Assembly (NCBI GenBank): GCA_030180075.1
Contig: JASNJN010000128.1
Span: 1 to 23,937 of the forward strand
Source of the DNA: Mikrocytos mackini
Lineage: Eukaryota; Endomyxa; Ascetosporea; Mikrocytida; Mikrocytiidae
DNA: 23,937 bases
Direction of reading: 5' to 3'
This document shows, piece after piece, positions 7,603 to 15,370 of this stretch. Numbering within the stretch: the first letter of the stretch is position 1; each line of letters begins with the position of its first letter. The notes under the pieces were generated by a model. It did no database searches. It saw only the letters and a program-made list of their open reading frames with translations, and was not told where the DNA came from. The translations under genes and the position numbers were made by a program.

Positions 7603-10600
7603 GAACGCCAAACCTGAGTGGTGGCTAGCCAAGACGGACAAAGTGTTTCACACCTTACTCAATGACAAGTTCATCAAACAATACGTCCCTGTTCTTACCA
7701 TCCGAGAGTGGATGGATATTAAGGAAAAGGACAGTATTGAAAGGCTCGGAGAGCTGATGAACAAGTACCGTCTACAACCCAAAAGACAGCCCCCGATGAT
7801 CCGGCCTTCTCCAGTGAGAGAACCAAGGCAATTAGGTAGGGGATTTAATAGCGACAGAGAAAGGCTTGATACAGTCTTTGACAACAAGGGAAGCAGAGGA
7901 AGCGAAATGGAAAATATAATAAATGATCTGGAACAGCCCAAAATGGCTGATGAAGATGTATTTTATTCAAAAGCTTCTAGATCGTATAGAACTATTGGAG
8001 AGACAAGTATTCGAGGGCAAGAAAGCCCAAGAAGAATACGAAGGGAAAGTGCAACGTGCACTGAAGGCTCTGATAGAGAAACTCAGAGACCTAGAGAACC
8101 GCAGGAGATAAGCGGCAGCATTGGGGTAAAGCTAAATAAATATACTCGCGATAGTATTATTAAAAAATTTAGCTGTAAGTCCAATGTCAAAAGCTCTGAC
8201 AATGATGTGCCTGATACATACGTAGATAGTATGTACAAACGGCAGCATTATTCAGATGCTACTCTTCACGAAAGCAATAGTGGTTACATTACAACCAGGA
8301 AGATTGCTAGGAAAACAGAAACAGGAGATTTAGTCTGGAAAAGACAGAAAATCCTGAGTGACAACAACCCGTCCCCTAGCGGCAAAAGTTCCTATGTGAA
8401 CAAAGCCATAAAAAGCAGGGTGAGTAGGGACATAGTTCGTAAAAGCAAGGGTAACCCCAAGCTCAATGAGGAGTCTGAAGAGGTTGACACTAAAGCCTTA
8501 GCCTCTGAGCTATGGGGAGACACCCTAGAACTAGTCAAGCTAGAGGAAGACTCACAGATAAGAGTGAGAGAGATTCCTAAGGCCAGACTGACAGTATCGG
8601 GAGACAGGATCGAAGCATTGGCAAGATGCTTAGATGATCACAAAAAGGACATTACACTTACACAGCTTAATGCGCTACTGTATGTCACATATTATGGCAA
8701 AAAAGCAGTAGAGCGCAAAAGAAAGCTAAGTGTAAACAAGAGGGAAGCCCTTAAAAGAAAAATATCGGACCTGACCGTATATATTAACGGACATCTCAGG
8801 CCCGGTAAAGCCTGTGACTTGGAACACAAATATAAAGTCACATCAAAGGCTTCAGCAAGAGCACTGCTCTCCAAACTCCAAGAAGCAAATGCCATGATTG
8901 GCACACAGGAGAGGAGACAGCAGTGGAAGACGAAAGTCCTCCAGCAGAACCGAGACACTGAAAGGTTCGGTAGGTTCAAGGAGGCAAAACCAGGAAATTT
9001 AAAGTACGTGGTCCCCCCTAACCCAAGTACGCATGTAGCGTTTTGGAAGGACTTGTGGGGCCAAGAGAAACAGTGCGACGAGGCGGAACTCAAGACTGCC
9101 ATAGTTAATAGTGGCATATCCAATATTCCAAAAACCTCACACAACAAGAAGATGGGCCTGCATGAAATTGCGCATGCCATTATGAACTCCAATCCCTGGA
9201 AAGCGCCAGGACCAGATGGAGTTCATATGTATTTGATTCGCAGAGTAGGCGGCACCCTTGTACCGATAATCGGAAGGGTGTTCAACGAAATGTGGGAAGG
9301 TGAAGCAAGCATACCATCTTGGTTTACAAGTGGCAGGACCATTACATTCCACAAGAATAATGGAGATGTATATGATCCTAAAAACTTCAGACCAATAACG
9401 ATGGTATGTTCGTTATACAAAATTTTTTCCTCGATCATCGAGTCTCGGATTATCAAAGCAATGATCAAGTCCAAGAACTGGGACAAAGATCAAGTTGCTA
9501 ACCAAAAATTCAAAAGAGGCTGCTTTGATGCGCATGTTATAAGCGAGAACCTTGTAGTGAAATACAAAAAGGTATTCCGTAAAGCTATCCACTTGGCCTA
9601 CATTGATTTCCAAAAGGCATACGACTCTGTGAGTCATCATGGCCTCATGGAAATACTCAAGACCATATTTAAAAGTGGAAATGACAAAACACAGCGGCTC
9701 ATCAACACCATACAAGCACTTATGTCTAATTGGCATACGTACATGGTAAATTTGGGGGCCAGCTACGAAAGGATAGATATCAAACGAGGGATTTTTCAGG
9801 GAGACAAGATGTCTCCTACCCTCTTCTGTGTAGCACTCACAATCTTGAAGACAGTTAATCTCCCTGATATGAAAAATGGGGAGAACCCCAACTGGTCTCA
9901 TAAGGTTTGCTACATGGATGATATTAAAATATTCGGGAGCTCGATCTCGGCTTTGGACAACAAGGTTACCGCTATTCGTAAACTAGGTAGCCTAATTGGC
10001 CTAGAAATTAACGAAAACAAAAGCGGATTAGTAACTAATGCCAACAGAGAAAGAGTAGCTCTAACGAATTCGTTAAGGACTTTTCCTCTGATCAAAGAGG
10101 ACAGTGGAAATGCCTACAAATACCTGGGTTTTAAGCAGGTATGGATTAATGGCAATACCACAAAAGATGATGTAACCAAAGAAGCAGTTAGAAGACTCAG
10201 AAAAATCATCGGGTCGCAACTGACGTTGGTCAACATCGGTAAACAGATTAGTATATCTGTGGTACCTCTAATCAGGTACATTTCACAGGCTATAGACTGG
10301 AGGCTTTCAGAGCTTAACAACCTTAACAGGTTAACCAGATGCCTAATGAAGAGGAAGGGGCTGATACCCTACAGAATTTGCAATGCCCGCTTATACGTAC
10401 GCCCCAGCAAAGGAGGTATCGGACTGCCCAATTTTATTGAGGAAGACTACTTGGCAATCTGTAGTACACTTCGGTACATAACAGACCAAAGTCTTGAAGA
10501 ACTCAACCTTATAGGAAGCGAACAGACTCCCTCCACAGTGATCATGCATGAACAATATGAGATTCAAAACGCACTTGATGTGTGTGCAGATCCATACTCT

Positions 10601-11161
10601 GTGATAATCACAAAGTTGGAGAGGAGGAAGGCAAAGATAGACTTCGCCGGGAAAAGAGACTGGTCCAGCAAAACTGGTTCGGAAGAGCGTAAACTAGTAC
10701 GCACCACATTCCAATCCAATTACTGGGCCAAATGGAATGCTGCTAAGTTGATATCACATTTCAATTCCGTAAGGAAAGACTCTAAAACTTGCATATCTAA
10801 AAGCCACATTTGGTTACGAAAACCTGGCTTGTCCAGGCGCGACGTGAAAAAGGCTTTGTTACTTCAAGATGGCATCGGAACTCACAGGTCATGGCAGAAG
10901 GTGATCGACTCCACCGTATCTGACACCTGTAGGAGATGCAACACGAGGAAAGAAACGATAGGACACGTGCTGGGCGGTTGCCCAGCCATACCGTTCAGTC
11001 TACTTAAAGCTAGACACGACGCGGTAGTCCTAATGATTGCAAACGAGATAATAGCCTACCATGACTTAGGCAATAAGTTATCTTTGCAAGACACTGGAGC
11101 AAGACTAGCCCGAAGCTCTAAACAATTCAAGTTGATACTTGATCAAAGAGGAATAACATAA
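7469..11161 (+). CDS. R2-like LINE polyprotein: reverse transcriptase and C-terminal CCHC finger
   Basis: The long frame carries a non-LTR reverse transcriptase: KAPGPDG motif near 9200, motif A DFQKAYDS with its Asp at 9605-9607, motif B GIFQGDKMSPTLF near 9790-9830, and catalytic YMDD at 9911-9922. A CX2CX7HX4C zinc finger sits at 10928-10981, the position typical of R2/R4-type elements with a restriction-like endonuclease. Only about 60 residues follow before the TAA, and no PD...D/E-x-K motif is present, so the endonuclease appears missing. The first part of the frame is not reliable: to about 7600 and again at 7960-8111 a different frame looks like the real coding sense. The RT part (about 8120-11161) has no interruption. 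A separate ORF2 could start at the ATG at 8231. Confidence 0.9.
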   Translation: MVGAVFHDRQDNRGTSLGEQVQCAVETWLRHYKGNENCPLAYKPLNAKPEWWLAKTDKVFHTLLNDKFIKQYVPVLTIREWMDIKEKDSIERLGELMNKYRLQPKRQPPMIRPSPVREPRQLGRGFNSDRERLDTVFDNKGSRGSEMENIINDLEQPKMADEDVFYSKASRSYRTIGETSIRGQESPRRIRRESATCTEGSDRETQRPREPQEISGSIGVKLNKYTRDSIIKKFSCKSNVKSSDNDVPDTYVDSMYKRQHYSDATLHESNSGYITTRKIARKTETGDLVWKRQKILSDNNPSPSGKSSYVNKAIKSRVSRDIVRKSKGNPKLNEESEEVDTKALASELWGDTLELVKLEEDSQIRVREIPKARLTVSGDRIEALARCLDDHKKDITLTQLNALLYVTYYGKKAVERKRKLSVNKREALKRKISDLTVYINGHLRPGKACDLEHKYKVTSKASARALLSKLQEANAMIGTQERRQQWKTKVLQQNRDTERFGRFKEAKPGNLKYVVPPNPSTHVAFWKDLWGQEKQCDEAELKTAIVNSGISNIPKTSHNKKMGLHEIAHAIMNSNPWKAPGPDGVHMYLIRRVGGTLVPIIGRVFNEMWEGEASIPSWFTSGRTITFHKNNGDVYDPKNFRPITMVCSLYKIFSSIIESRIIKAMIKSKNWDKDQVANQKFKRGCFDAHVISENLVVKYKKVFRKAIHLAYIDFQKAYDSVSHHGLMEILKTIFKSGNDKTQRLINTIQALMSNWHTYMVNLGASYERIDIKRGIFQGDKMSPTLFCVALTILKTVNLPDMKNGENPNWSHKVCYMDDIKIFGSSISALDNKVTAIRKLGSLIGLEINENKSGLVTNANRERVALTNSLRTFPLIKEDSGNAYKYLGFKQVWINGNTTKDDVTKEAVRRLRKIIGSQLTLVNIGKQISISVVPLIRYISQAIDWRLSELNNLNRLTRCLMKRKGLIPYRICNARLYVRPSKGGIGLPNFIEEDYLAICSTLRYITDQSLEELNLIGSEQTPSTVIMHEQYEIQNALDVCADPYSVIITKLERRKAKIDFAGKRDWSSKTGSEERKLVRTTFQSNYWAKWNAAKLISHFNSVRKDSKTCISKSHIWLRKPGLSRRDVKKALLLQDGIGTHRSWQKVIDSTVSDTCRRCNTRKETIGHVLGGCPAIPFSLLKARHDAVVLMIANEIIAYHDLGNKLSLQDTGARLARSSKQFKLILDQRGIT
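7923..8111 (+). pseudogene. LINE coiled-coil segment in an alternative frame
   Basis: This frame encodes an uninterrupted heptad-like charged helix (LLDRIELLERQV...YEGKVQRALKALIEKL) ending in RRR and a TAA. The RT frame over the same bases gives an Arg/Ser/Thr-rich string that does not look like a folded protein. The coiled coil is therefore probably the genuine product here. It is in the same frame as the 6723-7602 part, while 7603-7920 makes sense in the RT frame. Either two compensating indels hit a single ORF1 that truly ends at 8111, or ORF1 and ORF2 overlap and are joined by a frameshift. Confidence 0.55.
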
Positions 11162-11325
11162 TTTATAGGAAATAACCTTTTTAAAATACGTATTTATATC
11201 AATTAAGATTTAAATATATCATATTTATGCTATTAAGATGTGTAAAATGAAGCTTCTATTAAGGTTTTATTCCTTACGAGAGAAACAAACAAAAAACTAT
11301 TTTTAAAATTTTAAAATTTTAACTT
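11162..11325. other. AT-rich spacer between the LINE and the MULE-like gene
   Basis: Contains an (A)TTTTAAA-type repeat at about 11301-11321, just before the next ATG. I found no inverted end that would mark the left edge of the DNA transposon. Confidence 0.5.
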
Positions 11326-12873
11326 ATGGGGAGTAAGAAGAATTCCTCGTCATCAACAACTAATATGCGTCCGATCGATGATTCCTATGTCTTAAAAGCA
11401 CCTTTGAAATCCAAATCATCGATATTCAAACAGTCAGAAACAGGAGGTTCCCAAACAAATGAACAGACGAGTTCGACATCATTTGACTGCACGGAATGTG
11501 GGAAAACCTACAAATCGAATAATTCATTGCGTAATCATAAAAGCAAAGTACATAGTAAACGTGAAAACATACAGTGCCATTTTTGTCAGTTCCATTCAAA
11601 GAAATTCGTATCCACAGTTAATCACGAGTTGAAAAAGCACAAAAATAAGCATAACTACAAGATTCAAACGTTTACTTCTGAGTATATAGCTCGGAGACAC
11701 TTAAAAGATATGATTAATGATGGATTATACAATTTTATAAAAAGCTTTGGGACGAAAAAGAACAAACTGGGGCCATCTGATTACTACCGTTGCAATCATG
11801 TCGATGATAAAGGTGGTAAACAATGTAACTCTTTTATGATACTCCAAATATATTCCAAATCAGGCCTAGCAAAAATCATTTCGTTTACTAGCCATAAACA
11901 TAAAATTAGCCTTGATAGAATAAGGCTTAAGAAATCAGTTGTTAATGATATGATGATATCTTTTACCAACGGAGTTTCTTTGGATTCGATTTTTCCGAAT
12001 ATTACCAAATATGACGGAACTTCAACTATATCCAAACAACATACAATAACAAAGAATTATTTACGTTCAATTAGAAATACATGTAATAAAATGTTCCGTT
12101 TCTCTGATGATGACATAGAAAACACATATCTATGTTTAAAATTTTTGAAAACTAATTCCAAGATAACACACTTTCTCTACAAAACAAAAGATACAAACAT
12201 AATAGGATATTCTGAATTAAACAAGCACTTCATTCTTGCATACCAAACAACCTTCCAATACTATTCTTTTAGAGAAGAGCTATCCAAGTATATCATGGTA
12301 GATTCTACACACTCTACCAATGTATATGGGTATAAACTGATTACATTTTCCGTTTTGACACGTAAACAACGGTTTTTACCCATACTCTTCATTGTAACAT
12401 CTAGTGATTCAGAAAAAACGGTATCTTATGTTCTTTCAATTTTTAAATACCGGGGACTACTACCCAAAACTCCATGTTATCTTATGAGTGACATGTCACG
12501 AACATATATAAACAGTTGGAAAGCCATAGTAAATGGCAAAATGGCTTGGTTCTATTGCTTCTACCACTTTAAAATGGCGTTAGAAAAGAATATCCAACTA
12601 CGCATAAAGAATGAAACATATATAGAGAAGACCTCTAAGATGTTTATTAAACTAAACAAAATAACGAACAAGGCTGACTTCAAACGTGCATACATTCATT
12701 TTAAGAAATATATAGAAATTTACTGTAAATCCTTCTATGATTATTTTGAGAACACATATGGAGGATGTGTTGAAAGGTGGGCCATGTTTCATAGAAAGCG
12801 CCTTGAACTTAATACCAACAACTTTCTTGAGAGTTATCACAGAACATTGAAACACGAGTTTTTTGGCCAGTAG
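11326..12873 (+). CDS. MULE-type transposase, N-terminal and catalytic part (split by a frameshift)
   Basis: The 515-aa ORF from the ATG at 11326 starts with a Ser-rich tail, then two C2H2 zinc fingers (each C-x2-C-x12-H-x4-H). Next comes a FLYWCH/FAR1-like zinc region (YRC...QC.SF...SHKH), which usually binds transposon ends. The MULE catalytic domain has D326 (VDSTHSTN), D389 (MSDMSRTY), a C-x2-H pair at 411/414 and E502 (NNFLESYHRTLKH). This set is the diagnostic DDE layout of Mutator-like transposases. The frame closes at a TAG just after a T6 run at 12849-12854. Coding sense continues in the frame that begins at 12863, so the gene is interrupted by a single base. Similar C2H2-plus-MULE proteins also exist as domesticated genes, but the break argues for a transposon. 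Confidence 0.85.
   Translation: MGSKKNSSSSTTNMRPIDDSYVLKAPLKSKSSIFKQSETGGSQTNEQTSSTSFDCTECGKTYKSNNSLRNHKSKVHSKRENIQCHFCQFHSKKFVSTVNHELKKHKNKHNYKIQTFTSEYIARRHLKDMINDGLYNFIKSFGTKKNKLGPSDYYRCNHVDDKGGKQCNSFMILQIYSKSGLAKIISFTSHKHKISLDRIRLKKSVVNDMMISFTNGVSLDSIFPNITKYDGTSTISKQHTITKNYLRSIRNTCNKMFRFSDDDIENTYLCLKFLKTNSKITHFLYKTKDTNIIGYSELNKHFILAYQTTFQYYSFREELSKYIMVDSTHSTNVYGYKLITFSVLTRKQRFLPILFIVTSSDSEKTVSYVLSIFKYRGLLPKTPCYLMSDMSRTYINSWKAIVNGKMAWFYCFYHFKMALEKNIQLRIKNETYIEKTSKMFIKLNKITNKADFKRAYIHFKKYIEIYCKSFYDYFENTYGGCVERWAMFHRKRLELNTNNFLESYHRTLKHEFFGQ
12849..12854 (+). other. T6 homopolymer at the MULE frame break
   Basis: Six T residues lie a few codons before the TAG of the upstream ORF. One T fewer would move the frame into the downstream ORF without a stop. 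This is either a real inactivating indel, a slippery site, or a sequencing error in a homopolymer. Confidence 0.7.
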
Positions 12874-13867
12874 GTCAAATCATAGACTTGACACTTTAAT
12901 AGACGCTCTTACTAAATTTGATAACAAACGGCATCTTTATAGCATTTTGTCACAAGTTTCGTCAAATAGGGAATACAAAGGATTTAGGGAAATTAATGCA
13001 ATTGAAAAACACAAATTATCTTTAAACTTAGATGAAAAAAGATTTAAAAAACGGGGACAAAAGTGGTATTATAAGAAATATATAATTTCACCTGGAGTTT
13101 GCAATGGCTGTAATGATTGTCCGTTTCTATGCCCGTTCTGCAAAATCTGTAAAGATCGGTTTGTTTGTACATGTCCGGCATGGGAACTAAAAAAACAAAT
13201 GTGCAAACATGTGCATAAAGTCAACACACTCAATAATTTAAAAAACAACAAACCCAGACATGAACTTTACAACACTACCTCAGAAGAAACTAGTGCAAAA
13301 TCAAAAGATTACACATTGGAGCAAAATATCAAACAGAAACCAGCAATTTCTTACATCGATGATAAACCAAGCACGGGCCTTCCCAATGACAATATGGGTG
13401 GTATACAACCCGAGGTGTATACTGATGAACATAAAATTCCCAAAAAGAGTCTCTATACAGACACCATATGTATTGATAAATGTAATACACGTATTGCAAT
13501 TACTACTGAAAAAGCAAACAAGTATCCTAAAAAAGAAAAGTCAGAGTTCATTTTAACAGACCAAGTAGGTAAGGGTATTAATAAAGATACAGAGAAAATA
13601 CATATTGAAAGCACAGATGAAAATATAATTGGCTGGAGAACTAGAATCAATAACATGTTAAAAGAAATTGAAGATAAAACTTGTTCTTCAAAGTCGCCTC
13701 TTTATTTGAACATGATAAGTTCAAAGCTAGAATTTATTTGCCAATTAACAGAAACTACACCTAAATTAACATTTTCTAAACACAGTATTGACAAAGAAAT
13801 GCTTTCAAAACCGCACACACAAATAGAAATGCTACAAAAAAGATANAAGATAAAATCGTATACTTAA
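12863..13867 (+). CDS. MULE-type transposase, C-terminal part with SWIM zinc finger
   Basis: This frame has no convincing start; it is the continuation of the 11326 ORF. It begins with an alpha-helical stretch that normally follows the MULE core, then a Cys-rich patch (about 13100-13160). A SWIM finger CxC-x9-CxH follows, with Cys at 13166, 13172 and 13202 and His at 13208; SWIM fingers commonly lie at the C-terminus of MULE transposases. About 210 further residues, rich in Lys, Asn, Thr and Ile, have no recognised fold. Base 13846 is N in the third position of a TA- codon, so the protein may stop there instead of at 13867. Confidence 0.8.
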   Translation: MASRSNHRLDTLIDALTKFDNKRHLYSILSQVSSNREYKGFREINAIEKHKLSLNLDEKRFKKRGQKWYYKKYIISPGVCNGCNDCPFLCPFCKICKDRFVCTCPAWELKKQMCKHVHKVNTLNNLKNNKPRHELYNTTSEETSAKSKDYTLEQNIKQKPAISYIDDKPSTGLPNDNMGGIQPEVYTDEHKIPKKSLYTDTICIDKCNTRIAITTEKANKYPKKEKSEFILTDQVGKGINKDTEKIHIESTDENIIGWRTRINNMLKEIEDKTCSSKSPLYLNMISSKLEFICQLTETTPKLTFSKHSIDKEMLSKPHTQIEMLQKRXKIKSYT

Positions 13868-14112
13868 TAGATAAACTCACAAACAACATAATTTTCAGAA
13901 AACTGTCGGCCGTTTTATATTAATCAAAAAATATTTCTACGTATAAAACTAAATTTATTAATAAATTCTAAACATTTTTCAAATTTCAAATATAAAATTA
14001 CATCTATAAAATAGTGATTCAAATTTAGTGGACATGACTATAAACGCGACCCAAAATAGTAATCAAAATTGAATCAAACAAACTATAAATAATTACATTT
14101 GCCATTCTAATA
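13868..14112. other. AT-rich non-coding interval
   Basis: I see no gene here. It should include the right end of the MULE element, but no inverted repeat matching the left side could be found by eye. Confidence 0.5.
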
Positions 14113-14313
14113 TCAACTTTTATGTCTTCTATCCAATAAGAAATGAGAAACATGCTTGAGCGCGTGCTCGAAATTATCCAAAGATTTTGAAAATCTTTTG
14201 TTCGTTTCCTTGATTTTGTCCGTTAGCATCTTAAACGAGTCAAGTTGAACTCGTTGCTCCTTTTTAATGGATTCTAGGTTGTTGTCGGCAGAAATACAAG
14301 CTGTTTCATTCAT
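14113..14313 (-). CDS. Possible small coiled-coil protein (66 aa), hypothetical
   Basis: A 66-codon ATG ORF encodes an almost wholly helical, Lys/Glu-rich sequence with heptad-like spacing of Leu, Phe and Ile, and no membrane segment. It lies between the MULE element and the tRNA gene, in a stretch with no competing ORF. I recognise no family. Small coiled-coil proteins of this size occur as subunits of kinetochore or vesicle-tethering complexes, but nothing here allows that assignment. It could also be a chance ORF, since the region is AT-rich. Confidence 0.4.
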   Translation of the reverse strand: MNETACISADNNLESIKKEQRVQLDSFKMLTDKIKETNKRFSKSLDNFEHALKHVSHFLLDRRHKS

Positions 14314-14374
14314 AAAAAATTAAATTTCAATAATCTTATTCAAACATTCTGTTAGAAGTTAAAATTTAACGATT

Positions 14375-14447
14375 GCTCTAATAGCAAAGCGGTTAATGCG
14401 TCCGACTCAAGCTCGGAAGGTCGTTGGTTCGAATCCAACTTAGAGTA
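14375..14447 (+). tRNA. tRNA with anticodon CAA (Leu), short variable loop
   Basis: A complete cloverleaf can be folded. The acceptor stem is GCTCTAA with TTAGAGT (first pair G-U), and the D stem is GCA with TGC. The D loop contains AGCGGTTAA. The anticodon stem TCCGA/TCGGA encloses the loop CTCAAGC (anticodon CAA at 14408-14410). The variable loop is AGGTC, the T stem GTTGG/CCAAC has loop TTCGAAT, and the discriminator is A. The internal promoter fits: a box A-like TAGCAAAGCGG and a perfect box B GGTTCGAATCC. There is no intron. The D loop and anticodon arm look like eukaryotic tRNA-Leu, but leucine tRNAs normally have a long class II variable arm and this one has five bases. Confidence 0.85.
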
Positions 14448-14453
14448 TTTTTT
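14448..14453 (+). terminator. Pol III terminator (T6) of the tRNA gene
   Basis: Six T residues directly follow the discriminator base, the usual RNA polymerase III stop signal. Confidence 0.85.
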
Positions 14454-14662
14454 AAACTTCTTAATCCAACACGACATGTTTAATACAATATAACATCTAT
14501 GTATAACCAATATAACTATTCATTTCGCTTTTCTGTTGGTTTGGGTTTTTGATTTAGTTTTTATTTTTGAAAATATACATCTGGCAAACGATTTAGATCA
14601 AACTGTGTTAAATTTGACCATTGCCACTCTTTGTACGTTTCTAAAGTCTTTTTTCTTTTTGT

Positions 14663-14668
14663 AAATTT
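14663..14668 (+). promoter_or_regulatory. AAATTT motif upstream of the L9 gene
   Basis: AAATTT lies 17 bases before the L9 ATG. AAATTT-like elements near the start codon are known from microsporidian genes, notably those for ribosomal proteins. In AT-rich DNA it could be chance. Confidence 0.35.
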
Positions 14669-14684
14669 TAAAAGTTAAAATATT

Positions 14685-15275
14685 ATGAAAATCTTATCTA
14701 CACAACACGAGGTCATCATACCAAGCGATGTCCAATTGACCCTTGAAAAGAGTTTAGTAACTGTAACGGGTCCTTTGGGTTCTATGTCCAGAGACTTCGG
14801 CCATGCGGGCGTCTTTATGAGGTTAATTGACGGAGATGAAGCGAAGAAGTTGCAGATTAGTTTGTACTTGGCAAAGAGGAAGAGAGCCGCCATAGTCAAG
14901 ACAATTAAGAAGCACATTGAAAATATGATAAACGGAATACAACGAGGGTACTCAATAAAGCTTGTTGCAATGTTCGATTTCTTTAACATTGAAGTTACTG
15001 TCGAAGACCAAGGAAAAACTCTATTCATAAAGAAGTTTTACAACAAGTCTTTCGTGGCAAGGTTCGACATGCCCGAAGGTGTCACTGTGGAGCTATCTGA
15101 TACATGCGAGTTCCAAAATGGAAAGGAGTTCATCCTATCTGGAGTTGAAATCGAAAAGATAACCCAACTAGCTGCAGTCATCAGGTCAAAAGTCAGAGCA
15201 AAGAACAAAGACAAGAGGTATTTCGTCGACGGTGTTTATCCAGTCAGCAAAGGGTACAACGAGATTGCTGCATAA
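14685..15275 (+). CDS. RPL9: Large-subunit ribosomal protein L9 (uL6), cytosolic
   Basis: The 196-aa product matches eukaryotic L9 in length and in its two-fold uL6 layout. The N-terminus has the (V/I)IP..V.(I/L)TLE...VTVTGP.G...RDF block. The middle has the VKTI..HI.NMI.G...GY..K block. The C-terminus has the NKD.R.F.DG.Y.(V/S).KG signature. L9 sits near the base of the stalk on the 60S subunit, close to the GTPase-associated site. The sequence is divergent in the loops, as is common in microsporidia. The ATG at 14685 gives the expected N-terminus; no intron is needed. The 3' end converges on the ZIP gene with 95 bp between the stops. Confidence 0.93.
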   Translation: MKILSTQHEVIIPSDVQLTLEKSLVTVTGPLGSMSRDFGHAGVFMRLIDGDEAKKLQISLYLAKRKRAAIVKTIKKHIENMINGIQRGYSIKLVAMFDFFNIEVTVEDQGKTLFIKKFYNKSFVARFDMPEGVTVELSDTCEFQNGKEFILSGVEIEKITQLAAVIRSKVRAKNKDKRYFVDGVYPVSKGYNEIAA

Positions 15276-15370
15276 ATAAATAGCATATTTATATCTAAAT
15301 ATTGACGAGTATAATAAGCATGATCAAAACTAATCTTATTAAATCAATAATCTAATATTTTATCTATTAT

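Noticed and set aside
8692-9192. Long - strand ORF inside the LINE
   Set aside because: It lies opposite the conserved RT coding frame and has no recognisable motif. The - strand frame at 9413-9901 is rejected for the same reason.
11162-14112. Terminal inverted repeats of the MULE-type transposon
   Set aside because: A TACGTAT/TACGTATAA similarity between the two flanks is too short and does not extend, so I could not define the ends.
14375-14447. Intron-containing tRNA or tRNA with a shifted anticodon (for example CTC)
   Set aside because: The anticodon stem TCCGA/TCGGA is perfect with a standard seven-base loop and T before CAA. Other registers break the stem or lack U33.
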